Assembly: GCA_964247055.1 (NCBI GenBank)
Contig: OZ176058.1
Coordinates: 4,278,001 to 4,342,000, forward strand
DNA from: Paragordius varius
Lineage: Eukaryota; Nematomorpha
Direction: 5' to 3'
DNA length: 64,000 bases
Under the pieces are notes generated by a model. It saw only the letters and a program-made list of their open reading frames with translations, had not been told where the DNA came from and made no database searches. Below are positions 30,996 to 41,986 of this stretch, in pieces. Position 1 is the first letter of the stretch. Each line of letters begins with the position of its first letter. Position numbers and translations under genes: made by a program.

Positions 30996-32295
30996 GATTT
31001 ACCGCTTCCGGTTAAAAAATATCGATTTCCAGATCGGCCGATCCTGTTAACAGCTGATTCTATGGCCAAACGAATAATTTCTGGACAATTCCTAGCTAGC
31101 AATCCTTTCTTTGGTATTTTTTTAAACTTTTAAAATTTAAATTATTTAAATAAATTTTAATATTAGTTTATAAAATAATTTTATTGTAAAAAATATTTAA
31201 ATTTATATGTTTTTTTCAGTTTTTTAAAGTAATTCAAAGAAATTTTATATATTTGAGCCAAAGTTTTAAAAACTTTTATTTAAATATAAAAAAAACTTTA
31301 AATTATATAAAAATAGTTAAAAAGCTTTTAAGCGAAAATTTAAAAAAAATTAAAATGTAATCTCATTTTTTAAAATTATATTTTTTCAAATTTTTAAAAT
31401 AATTCTAAAAACTATTATAAAATTTTTTACAAATAGTGTAAAAAGCTTTAAAAGGTTTATTTTAAAATAAAAGAAACTATATGAAAAATAATATAAATAT
31501 TTTAGATAATAGTTTTTTAAAGTTTATTTATTATGGTTTCAATTAAATCCTTTTTTTAATACGCTTAAAATATATTATTTATTAACCTTTAAAAATTCAT
31601 CAAAAAAACTTTTTTAAAATTAATTTTTTAAAAAATTTATCAAAATTTCATATTTTTTTATTATATTTTTGTATTTTATTTTTTAATTTTTTTTTAAATT
31701 TTTAATTGTTTACTACTTTTTAACACATTATTTTATAAAAATAAATTAATTTTTTTTAATTTTATATTAATTTTATTATTTTTTTAAAATTTTTCATTTA
31801 AATTTTTTTTTATTTTTTTTAATTTTTATTTTATTTTTTTTTAAAAGTTTAGTTTTGTTTACTACTTTTTTACAAATTAAAGTTTTAATTTTTTGAATTT
31901 TTTTTTGTATTTATATAATATATTAAAAACAATTTATTTTTTTATATTTTTTTATTATTTTTAAAATTGAAATTTGTACTACTTTTACAATTTTTAAAAT
32001 TTTATTAGTATTATATTTTTAAAATTTTTTATTTTAAACCTTTTTTTATAATTTTGTTTTTTATTTTTTTTTTATTTTTTTCGATTTAGGATCCGCTCAA
32101 ATCAGAATGAGTCACACAGATTTAGAAACGCCCAATTTCGATGATTACAGATTGCCCAATACGATGGACCCGGAAACAGCTGCTCGCGAAACATGTGATA
32201 AACGAAAATTGTTTACATACATGTTCACAGCTGGTTTCACTTTTTTTAATTATTATTATTATTAGCTTTTGAGATTTTATTTTTTTATTAAAAGA

Positions 32296-32333
<38 letters not shown>

Positions 32334-32897
32334 AATTACAGTTCAAAATCACCTAAAATTATGTGTTTTTCTTAAATTAGTAATTATTTCAGTTTTTTAA
32401 TATTATTAGTTTAAGACTTTATTAAAATTAAATTTATATATATATATATATATATACCATTTACTGATCATATTCACCCTTGAACTTGAAGAATTAAATT
32501 TACTTTAAAATAAATTATGTGTTTTTTGTAAGATTAAAATTACTTTTATTTTATAACATTTTTAAAAAATTATTATAAATCTTTTTATATGTTTATATAT
32601 ATATATTATATATACAGTAAAAATTGATATTATACGGAAGGACAAAACGTAAAAATATAAAGACAAATATCTTTTTTCTAAAAGACAACCATAATTTTTT
32701 TAATCTTAATTTTGTAAATAAAACTCATTGTTTTAAACAACAAAGTATAAAATAGAGATGTATATTAATAATATAATTAATTAAATACATTTTATAATCT
32801 ATCATTGAGATGAGAATAATTTTAATTTAAAAAATGTGGTGTCTTTGAAAAAAAAATTTGTCTTTATATTTTACATTTTGTCCATATAATTTATTTT

Positions 32898-32935
<38 letters not shown>

Positions 32936-35900
32936 CATTTACACTTCGAATTCACCCTTGAACAACAATTCAAATTCACCCTTGAAAACAATTTAAATTC
33001 ATCCTAAAATAAATTATGTGTTTTTTGTTAGATCAAAAATTACCTTTATTATAAAATATTTTAAAATATGACTGTTTATTTATATTATTGAAAAATTAGT
33101 AAACTATGTCATAAAAATACATTTATATTGATAATGAGTTATATTAGTTCGAAAACATTTATTTTGTTTTTTAGGTAAATTTGTATTGTTCATTCAGTCT
33201 CGAACAATAAATCATAAAATGAATTATAAGTTTTTCAAAATAGGAATTACCTATATTTTTAGGATAATTTTTTAAAAAATTGAATTTTGTTTAAATTAGA
33301 ATAATAGTGAAAAAATAATGAACTATGCCATAGGAATATTCTTATTAATAATGAGTTATATTATATTGAAAACACATAATTTGTTTTTAAAGTAAATTTG
33401 AATTGTTCAAGGGTGAATTTTGTTTATGGGTGAATTTGAATTGTTTAAGGGTGAATTCGAATTGTAAATGGTATATGTATATTGAAACTCAAAACTTATT
33501 TATTTTTATATTTTACTTTTTAAATTTCATTTAAGTATTATTTCCTATCCAATTTTAAAAGTAGTTATACTTGAATATTAATATTAAATACTGTTATTAT
33601 GGTTAAACATATAAAAATACGATAAAATTAAATTACTATATATATATATATATTATTGGCAAAATATAATTTTATTTAAATTTTTAAATTATTATGGTTT
33701 TTTAACTTAATTATGTTTGTTGTTTTTAATATAAATAGTTTTTATAATAAATATTGTTAGAAAAATTAATAATTTTCAATAATTATATATGTTTTGGCTC
33801 TAAAATTTTAATTTAACAATATATATATATATATATATACTATGGGTCTCTTTTGTGTTATTAAATAATATATATTTTAATGAAAAATATGTTTTTATTT
33901 ATGTAATTTTTTAATTTGTTTATAAAAAGGAATTATATTTTAAATGTAAAATTTTAATTTTTTATATTTAATTTATATTCAAAAATAAAAATTATACACT
34001 CACATAATTAACAAAAAAATATACATGACTGTAATATACTTCTTAACTATAAATCGAATTACAGTAAAAACTCAAATTATACAGACAAAACGTATATAAA
34101 GACAAATATTTTTTTCTAAAATACAACCATACTTTTTAAATTTTGATTATTTGTAATATAACTCATTGTTATAAATGTCAAAGTTTAAAATAGGGATATC
34201 CAACACAATCAATTCTATATTTACAATTGTAACTAAATAATAGGTAAAATTAAGGTTTGAAAAAGTATGGTTGTCTTTTAGATAAAAATATTTGTGTTTA
34301 TATTATTACACTTTGTCCGTATAATTTCAGTTTTTACTGTAATATTAGTAATAATATGTATGTATTTTTTGTAAAAATTAATTTTAAATCTGAAAATTGA
34401 AGATGCGCAGGACTGATGCTTAAGGCTTAGAGCTATTCAAAGGGTTACCTCCTTCTTTGGGAGAAATAAAACTCTTATGTTGATAACGGTTGAATATACA
34501 TCTTAAAAAAAGGATTGTTTTTTATGTTACAATATTAATTTGCATAATTTAGATAAATTTTAACTTTAATAGGCCATCTCTTTATTGTTAAGTAACTAAT
34601 TTTTTATTAAATATACATCCCATTTATGTGATCAAAATAATCTTTAAAAATGTCTATCAAGTGTTGAAAGTTAATTTTTGCCGTATTTATATGTATTGAT
34701 GTTATATTTTTCGAAATTTGTTAGTTTTTTTAAATTTAATCTTTTATTTTGATTATAATTTTTTATTAAACGATAGTATTTTATATATAAAAGATTCAAT
34801 TTTTTTCTGTTTTTTTAAATCTTTAGCGGTAGGGGCTAGTGCAGTTTATGCAAGTAAGAATGTAGCAACTAAACTCATTTATACCATGTCCCCGGGACTC
34901 GATGTCATGGCTCAAGCTCAACTTGAGGTCGATTTAACGAGTAAGTACTTGGAATTTTTAAGTTCCACAAAAATTTTCAACACTTTATTGAAAACTATTG
35001 ATTTTAGCATTTTTTATAATTTGATTTTATTTATATTTAAAGGGTTTTTTTAAAATTATTCAAGGGTTTTTAGGCCTAAGTATATGTATAGCTCTAGGTC
35101 TACTTGAAGTTGATTTAACGAGTAAGTACTTGGAAATGGTTGTAGGTTTTGCACAATTTTTTTTAAAAATTAATTCAAAATTATTGATTTTAGCCTTTTT
35201 TATTAATTTTATTTATATTTAAAGGGTTTTTTATAAGCCTAAGTATATAGCCTAAGTCGAAGTCGATTTAACGAGTAAGTACTTGGAATTTTTAAGTTAC
35301 ACATATTTTTAACCTTACAAACTTTGATGAGAGATGTAATTTATCATCTATAATACAATCATAAAATTTTGGAAAGTTGATAAAAGTTATCCAATATTTT
35401 GGTTTTTTTTATCAGTTTGGGTTTCCTAATAGTTTATTTAAAAAACAAGTTTTACCTTTAAGCCTAAGATTTCTTTTGACAATTTTTTTGAAATTTTTTA
35501 TAGTAGACTGTAAAGTTTTTTTCCAGTTTTGGGTTTTTTAGGTTCTCAAAAACAAGTTTTTCCTTTTACCCTGAGAATTTTTATCTTTTGACAATTTGTT
35601 TTTGCTTAACTTTTAAATTTTTTAATATTTTAGCCATCCCGGAAGGCAAAACTGTCGTGCTTAAATGGCGAGGCAAACCTCTCTTCATAAAACACCGAAC
35701 GAGTACGGACATTAGCAAGGAAGAAAGTACAGACTTGACTCATTTGCGAGATCCTCAACCTGACTCTGTTAGGGTTCAAAAACCGCAATGGCTTATACTT
35801 ATTGGCATTTGCACGCATTTGGGTAAGATTTCAAGAAAAAAAAGTAGTATAAAAAAATGTTTCGAGGCAAAAAGTTTGAGATCTATAACATTGGCAAAAC

Positions 35901-37824
35901 ATATGAATTTTGGAGGATTTGTTCGGTAGATTTGAGGAAATAGATGAGTTTGAAATTTTTGAGGCGCTCTGAAGGTTATGAATAATACATTTTTTTGAAA
36001 ACTACGTTTTTTATATTATAGAGGACAAACTTGAGTGTATGAATAAAAACTTCAATGGCTCAAAATCTTTAATGGCTGGCTTATACTTGTTGGCATTTGC
36101 ACGCATTTGGGTAAGATTTCAAAGAAAAAAAAAGTTTTATAAAAAATGTTTCGAGGTTTGAGATCTATAACATTGGCAAAACACATTATGAATTTTGGAG
36201 AATTTGTTTGGTAGATTTGAGGAAATATAAGTGTTTAAAATTTTGGAGGCGCTTTGCAGGTTGTAAATAATACATTTTTTCGAAAAAGACGTTTTTTTAG
36301 TAAAGAGGACAAGCATGAGTCTAACTTACCTACGTTAGGGCTCAAAAACTTCACTGGCTAGTTTATACTTATTGGCATTTGCACGTATTTGGGTAAAATT
36401 TGAGAAAAATAAGTTTTCAAAAAAAATGTTTCGAGGCAAAAAGTTTGAGATCTATAATATTGGCAAAACTCATTATAAATTTTGGAGAAGTTTTTTGGGA
36501 GAATTGAGTAAATAGTTTAGTTTGAAAGTTTGGAGGCGCTCTAAAAATTGTGGATAATACATTTTTTTCGAAAAAGACTAGTAAAGAGGTCAAACTTGAT
36601 GTAAGTTACCTACGTTAGGGCTTAAAAACTTTTATGGCTGGCTTATACTTATTGGCATTTGCACGCATTTGGGAAAGATTTCAAGAAAAAAAGTAATATA
36701 AAAAAATGTTTCGAGGCAAAAAGTTTGAGATCTATAACATTGGCAAAACACATTATGAATTTTGGAGAAGTTTTGACTAAATACTTTGTTTGAAAGTTAT
36801 GGAGCTCTGTGAAGATTGTGATTAATACATCTTTTCAAAAAACACGTTTTTCTAGAAAAGAGGACAAACTTGAGTGTAAAATACCCATGTTTGGGCTTAA
36901 AACTTCACTGGTTGGCGTTTACTTGTTGGCATTTGCACGCAAAACTTTGCAAAGTTAAGTTGGATTGAGTTTAAAAAATATTGGGCCGTTATACTAAAAC
37001 TTATCTGAGCTTAATTTTATTGAAGGAGAAATTATAATTAAGTAGAACATTTCCTGGGAATCAAGGGTTTTCAAAGAGTTTTAAAATGTAAATAATTATT
37101 AAAATTAGATTTATAAACCTTATAGACGTTTTTTGTAAATCAATGAACTTAAAAATTTTGAGAAATCGCAAATTAGTTGGGCAGAGAAAAAAATTTATAG
37201 CCCTCAGTTTATATTATGTTAAATGCTCTCAAAATTTGTATATTTTAGGCTAGAGTAAAAAATTTATATAAAGATCCAATCGTTAGATGAATTACCTAGG
37301 TTGCATTAACTTAAATTGTTTAAGGACCAACTTGAAGTGTTTATCTTTTAAAGTGTAAATGGTAGGTGAGTTAAAAAATATGGTTGTTTGTTTTAACATT
37401 TTCTCCGTATGAACTTGATTTTTTACAGTTATTAATAAAAATAATGTTTTTTTATATTTTCTTAAATTAAAATATTATACCGATTTTATTTATATAAGTA
37501 TCCATTAAATATATATATATATACATTTATTGTATAAATAAGTTTATCGTTATCCATAATTGGCATATTTTTATATCCAATCAGCTGGTTCCAAATTTTT
37601 GCTTTCATATCATATAAACAGCTGTTTTAACTGTTTAACATATGTGTGTTAACCTAGGTTGTATACCCATTGCAAATGCCGGAGATTATCCTGGCGGATT
37701 TTATTGCCCATGCCATGGGAGTCATTATGACGGGAGTGGGAGGATTAGGAAAGGACCAGCTCCCCTTAATCTTGAAGTGCCCCCATATGATTTCGTGAAT
37801 GAAAATCTTGTGGTAGTTGGTTGA
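30996..37824 (+). CDS. UQCRFS1: Rieske iron-sulfur protein of complex III (5' exon missing)
   Basis: Five exons with consistent phases: 30996-31113, 32090-32233, 34827-34940, 35634-35822, 37658-37824, giving 243 visible residues ending LVVVG. The protein is the [2Fe-2S] subunit of mitochondrial ubiquinol-cytochrome c reductase. Numbering from the first visible codon, box I is CTHLGC (185-190) and box [10 protein letters not shown] (205-212). C185, H187, C205 and H208 are the cluster ligands and C190-C207 the disulfide by homology. [14 protein letters not shown] (47-60) is the conserved mature N-terminus, and a membrane helix follows (about 80-105). Exon 30996 opens directly after an AG without a start codon, so an upstream exon is expected; none was identified. 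Starting at the internal ATG ([18 protein letters not shown]) is an alternative that would still give a plausible targeting sequence. Introns 3 and 4 contain tandem copies of the preceding exon ends. Confidence 0.9.
31560..32085. repeat. Extreme T-rich low-complexity tract, Rieske intron 1
   Basis: The plus strand is almost only T with interspersed A over about 500 bases, running up to the exon 2 acceptor. It would act as an exceptionally long polypyrimidine tract. Confidence 0.8.
32453..32614. mobile_element. MITE family B fragment
   Basis: ATACCATTTACTGATCATAT with one CACCCTTGAAC unit; it is cut by the family A MITE that follows. Confidence 0.6.
32615..32901. mobile_element. MITE family A, Rieske intron 2
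   Basis: CAGTAAAAATTGATATTATA to AATTTATTTTTACT, inserted within TA runs and bordered on both sides by family B sequence. Confidence 0.7.
32931..33474. mobile_element. Composite of two family B MITEs, Rieske intron 2
   Basis: Left unit runs start at 32935 (ACCATTTACACTTCGAATTC). A second left-type arm appears near 33190-33220 inside the first element. Right arms close at about 33474 (AATTGTAAATGGTATA). Confidence 0.65.
34062..34339. mobile_element. MITE family A, Rieske intron 2
   Basis: CAGTAAAAACTCAAATTATA to ATTTCAGTTTTTACTG, TA at both flanks. Confidence 0.8.
34905..35300 (+). repeat. Tandem copies of the exon 3 end and its donor, Rieske intron 3
   Basis: The end of exon 3 with its splice donor (GATTTAACGA|GTAAGTACTT) is repeated at about 35105-35135 and 35262-35292, each time with the TTGG and AAG sequence that follows. 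The copies keep a perfect GTAAGT. Confidence 0.85.
35800..36960 (+). repeat. ~280 bp tandem array carrying the exon 4 end, Rieske intron 4
   Basis: The last ~40 bases of exon 4 (TATTGGCATTTGCACGCATT, then TGGGTAAGATTT) plus about 240 bases of intron recur near 36080, 36360, 36640 and 36910. Two copies keep GT at the donor position (GTAAGA, GTAAAA); the third reads GGGAAAGA and the last is diverged. Shared intron phrases include AAAAAGTTTGAGATCTATAA and CATTATGAATTTTGGAG. Confidence 0.88.
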
Positions 37825-38150
37825 AGCATATGTTACGCGATCAGCTGATTTTACAGATTGAAATTTTCTTCATGTGTTTAACCTTAATGATTGCTTAGTT
37901 AAATACCTATTAAATAAATAGTAATTTGGTATTTTTATAACAGGTTAGCTGTATAGAAAATCTTTAATTTTTTAATTTGTTTAAAGAATAAGAATTTATG
38001 GTTCTACCGTGATAAATCGATAATGGTTATTATGAATTATTGTAAAATTAGTATGAGAACTTTGTGGTAGTTCGTTTAAACTCATGCCACGATCAATTGA
38101 TTTAAATAAAATCTATATATGACTTTAATATTGAACATAATGGTTAATTA

Positions 38151-38665
38151 GTTAACACTTTGATACAAATTGGGGTATCTAAAAACCGCTAGCTATACAT
38201 AATTTGATATTTTAAAAAAATACTGAAAGAAACAATTCCACTTTAAACTCATGCTTCTATCCTACAAAAATTATATAAAACCCGAATTTAAATAAATGAA
38301 AAAAAGTACCATATCCAACTGCTTTGACGCCATTTACATTTGCAACATTTTTGCAAAATATCACATTTATTTAATTTTAAAGCTGTAAAAGCTATTTTTC
38401 ATTTAAATCACTCTAACTTTGATAACAAAAAGGGTATTTATTTTGAATTATTTTTAATTTATTTAATGCTCACATGTCATGTTGACTTAATTTTTTTGCG
38501 TTTTACCTTAAAATCAGTATATCGATTGAATTTGTTGTTTTAGTATTTCGGTTCATTAATGTTAACTAAATGCAATTGCCATGGTTTCTCATTTCATATT
38601 TTTTGAAGTTTTATTTTCCAACAAACCTCGGGTATCTATCAATCCCAATTTATATCAAAGTGATA
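38151..38665. mobile_element. Repeat family C, worn
   Basis: It starts TTAACACTTTGATACAAATT followed by GGGGTATCTAAA. The interior CTTTGACGCCATTTACATTT and CTCACATGTCATGTTGACTT match the complete copies. The right end fades into the sequence before the Helitron-like element. Confidence 0.65.
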
Positions 38666-38687
38666 TCTTTGTGAATGATCTATGAAA

Positions 38688-39669
38688 TCTATATATTTAT
38701 AAAAATGGAAAATGCTGGCTTTGTGATCTGTTTCCGGAAAACTGGTAGACCTCAAATCTAAATGTCAGAAAAATATAATCATTAATAAATGCCCCGACAA
38801 TAGCTTCGCCCTTTTTTTGAATTGGACCCCCAGTTCGGGCCAACCCCTATTAAAATGGTTTTTTTGAAAACGCAAGTCCACAAAAATTGTGGATTTGAGA
38901 GAATTTTCCGGAGAACGTGTTGGACCATTCAATTTCAAATATAATTTTTGTTTAGTTATTTTCGATTGCGCTGAACATAGTCGTCTCGCTTTTTTAATTT
39001 AGGCCCTCTTTCTACCCGCTCCCCCCGTAAAATGCTATTTTTTTCAAAAAACAAAGTCCACTGAAATAATTTTTGAATCTATTTTTCGACCAAGGTATGA
39101 GACCGTAAAAATTCAATAAAGATTCCACGGATTCCCTGTTAAAAGGCAAAAATTTTAGTCAAGCATTTCTTTGATGATAGTTGCTGAGTAAGGAGCTACC
39201 CGCGAAAAACTGACCCTTCATATCAAAATCGCGTGCTTTTGGGGCTAAATTTCAGAAAACTTATCAGGCCATATAAGTTCAATAGCTGCTTAAAGTATTA
39301 CCCGTAAAAAGTCAAAAATATTAGTGGAGCGGATTTTTTGAATTAGCCGTTAAATAGGCCCTTTACGCCCTAAAAAAAGCGCTATCATTGAACTAATATT
39401 TAGTTTTGAAGCCATTCTTCCATAAACTATTAGGAATGAACGATTATTTCAGGTAAAAGGCAATTTTTTTATCTAACTACATTTTCATATTGGCCTCTGG
39501 GCAGGGGGGCTACCCGCCTACAACTGCGCCATCATATCGATACAGCATGCCTTTGGAACCAAATTTCAGAAAACTTATGATTATTTTTTAAACTTCGTTC
39601 TGCATAACCCCCTTCCCAGAAGTCCGAAGGACTTCTTCGGGCTGCGTAGCAGCATAAAATTTACGCTAG
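38688..39669 (+). mobile_element. Non-autonomous Helitron-like element, 982 bp
   Basis: The 5' end reads A|TCTATATATTTATAAAAATG, the TC...TATA-rich start common in animal Helitrons. The 3' end has a hairpin GCTGC-GTA-GCAGC, 12 bases of spacer and CTAG|T, fitting the hairpin plus CTRR|T rule. A second palindrome, AGAAGTCCGAAGGACTTCT, lies just upstream. It has higher G+C than its surroundings and no open frame, and internal segments are repeated in diverged form (GCTACCCGC ... AAATTTCAGAAAACTTAT at about 39195-39265 and 39510-39575). Confidence 0.7.
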
Positions 39670-39902
39670 TCATTAATATATATCTTTAAAATTAATTTTC
39701 AATCAATATGATGTAATTTTTATCAGAATTTTTTCGTAATTTATTTGCGTCAATAATTTATTAACTGATCAATGTTTGTTTTGCAAAATAAATATAATTT
39801 AATATATTTATATTACACTTTTTAGATAAAAAGAAGTATAATTGGTTTGATGGATATTACTATTGGTGGCAAATACAGAAAAAATATATATAATAATAAA
39901 AA

Positions 39903-40091
39903 CAGTAAAAATTAAAATTATACGGACAAAATAGAGACTTTATTATTACACATATCTATTTCAGACTTTGTCATTTAAAACAATGAGTTATATTGAAATA
40001 AATCATGATTTAGAAAGTATGGTTGTTTCTATAGAAAAGAATATTTCTTTATATATTTTTACGTTTTGTCCGTATAATTTTAGTTTTACTG
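39903..40091. mobile_element. MITE family A, internally deleted
   Basis: CAGTAAAAATTAAAATTATA to ATTTTAGTTTTACTG; only 189 bp, with part of the left arm missing. Confidence 0.75.
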
Positions 40092-40298
40092 TAACTATTC
40101 ACCCATTTTAAGTTTCTTTAAACCAATAATATTTCTCCATAGTCAGTAATGAATATATATATATATATATATGAGTCATAATTTTTCTAGTTAATGTTAT
40201 TGTTTATTTTACCTGAAACACGTGTAATGTTCCTATTAAGCAATAATCTAAAAATCAAAATTATTTTTTATCATTTAACTTTTTACAAAATATCTAAT

Positions 40299-41827
40299 AT
40301 GTTAAAAACAAGTCTTTTGTGTAATATTGTAATAATATTATTATTGAATTCACATTCTTACAATTCTAGAACCATAATAAATGCAGAAATTCCACCTGAA
40401 AGCCCAGGTAAGATCATTTAAAAATATTTTGTTAAAAAAATATTTGAAATTATGAAAACGGTAAAAAAATGACAAATATTTTTTTCTAAAAGACAAAACC
40501 ATACTTTTTGAATCTTGATTTATTTAAATAAACTAATTGTTTTAAACTGAAAGGTATAAATTAATAGGTATGGTATATCAAATCAAATAAATATCTACTT
40601 TAAAATTGTAGTTTTATAATTTATATGGAAAAATAAAGTTTAAATAAGGTTGTCTTTAAAAAAAAACATTTGTCTGTATGATTTTTACGTTTGGTCCGTA
40701 TAATATTTATTTTTAAAACAAAAAATTTTTACATTTTATAGAGAGTAATTATATGTGTGGAGTCTTTAAAGTTGATATTCGAAAAAGTTTTCTAGAAATT
40801 TCCACCGATTGGAATCAAACTGTAGAGATTTTTCAAAACCATGAATTAGTTGATGAGGTATGGCAATTAAAAAATGATATTTTTAAAGCACAAATTTAAT
40901 TTATAGAGACAAAACGTAAATAAAAAAGTGAGATAATGATTTTTTTTAAAAAACCATACTTTTTCAACCGTATTTCTTAAATAATGTCCTTACTGGATAC
41001 AAATGGCCCAACTACAGTCATGTCAAATAAGCAACCAATTAAATTCATACTGTATATTCGTTTCCTATATATTTATATATACTTTTTTTGCTTTATAAAT
41101 TTTCAGAGTAATGGAACCTTTTGCATAAATAGTCTTGGGAAATACACGTTAGAACCGAATTTTGATACAGCTTGCATACTTACAGGTTTAATTGTTTTAA
41201 ATTATTATTTTGAAGAGGATTATTAAAATTTATATCCTGTTTCTTATATAGAATTAAGCTTTTTTATTTGATATTAGCATTTTTTCGAATTATGGTGAAA
41301 CAAAGGAAAACAATTTTTTTTTAAATTTATTGACTGACATAATATAAGCTTTGTTTCCACTTAGAGTAAAGATTATAATTATACGGAGAAAACGTAAAAA
41401 TATAAAAACAAATACATTTTCCTAAATAACCATATACATAAAGCAATTTTACATTATATTTCATTGTTAAAAAATACTACATATGAAATACACAAATGTA
41501 TATTTATAACACAATCAATTATATATTTTACAAAAATTCATGTGTGATAAATAAATAAGTATGAAAGTATGGTTGTCTATTAGATAAAAATATTTGTATT
41601 CATATTTTTACGTTTTGTCCTTCAATTTCAATTTTTATTGTATTTGGGAAATATGAAAAATTTGCCTTTTTAAAAGATTTTTATGTAATTTAGTCAACAA
41701 TATAACTTCAATTCAACCCACACCCTCTTGCAAATATATAAAGCCACCCGGTCAAGCCAAAGGTATTTACATGGAATGTACTATTGGAGCCAATCCCAAC
41801 GCGTCTGGATTTGGATGTTATATGTAA
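40299..41827 (+). CDS. Secreted cysteine-containing protein, about 145 aa, family unknown
   Basis: Four exons with consistent phases and GT-AG borders: 40299-40407, 40742-40857, 41107-41185, 41694-41827. The start MLKTSLLCNIVIILLLNSHS is a signal peptide. The mature part has six cysteines: YMCGVF, TFCINS, TACILT, PSCKYI, MECTIG and FGCYM at the very C-terminus. Possible N-glycosylation sites are NQT, NGT, NIT and NAS. The gene resembles the duplicated peptide genes in layout (signal exon ending in phase 1, six mature cysteines, small exons), but I see no sequence similarity. Each of its three introns contains a family A MITE or fragment. I do not recognise the fold; secretion is the only property supported. 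An upstream in-frame ATG at 40194 exists, but the later one starts the hydrophobic core properly. Confidence 0.72.
40450..40720. mobile_element. MITE family A in intron 1 of the secreted gene, worn ends
   Basis: ACGGTAAAAAAATGACAAAT on the left and TTTTTACGTTTGGTCCGTAT on the right are the inverted arms; the outermost bases are lost. Confidence 0.65.
40900..40975. mobile_element. Family A fragment in intron 2 of the secreted gene
   Basis: AGAGACAAAACGTAAATAAA and AAAAACCATACTTTTTCAAC are left-arm sequence only. Confidence 0.5.
41363..41642. mobile_element. MITE family A in intron 3 of the secreted gene
   Basis: AGAGTAAAGATTATAATTAT to TTTCAATTTTTATTGTAT, about 280 bp, both arms readable. 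Confidence 0.7.
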
Positions 41828-41986
41828 CCTAACAAACACCATTAATTATTTAACAAAAAAAATTTAGCATGTTTAAAAAAATTGGAATTTTAATTTTTTG
41901 CATGTGCATGTATTTTGGGGCGTAAAAAAACACTAAATAAATTATCATAAATTAAATTTTGCTGATGTATTGGTTAAGTTATAGTA

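Noticed and set aside
34400-34490. G+C-raised patch in Rieske intron 2 as an extra exon or tRNA
   Set aside because: No open frame with compatible phases and no cloverleaf could be drawn.
37642-37660. ATG just upstream of the last Rieske exon as a gene start
   Set aside because: It lies before the AG acceptor at 37656-37657; the exon continues box I of the Rieske cluster in phase.
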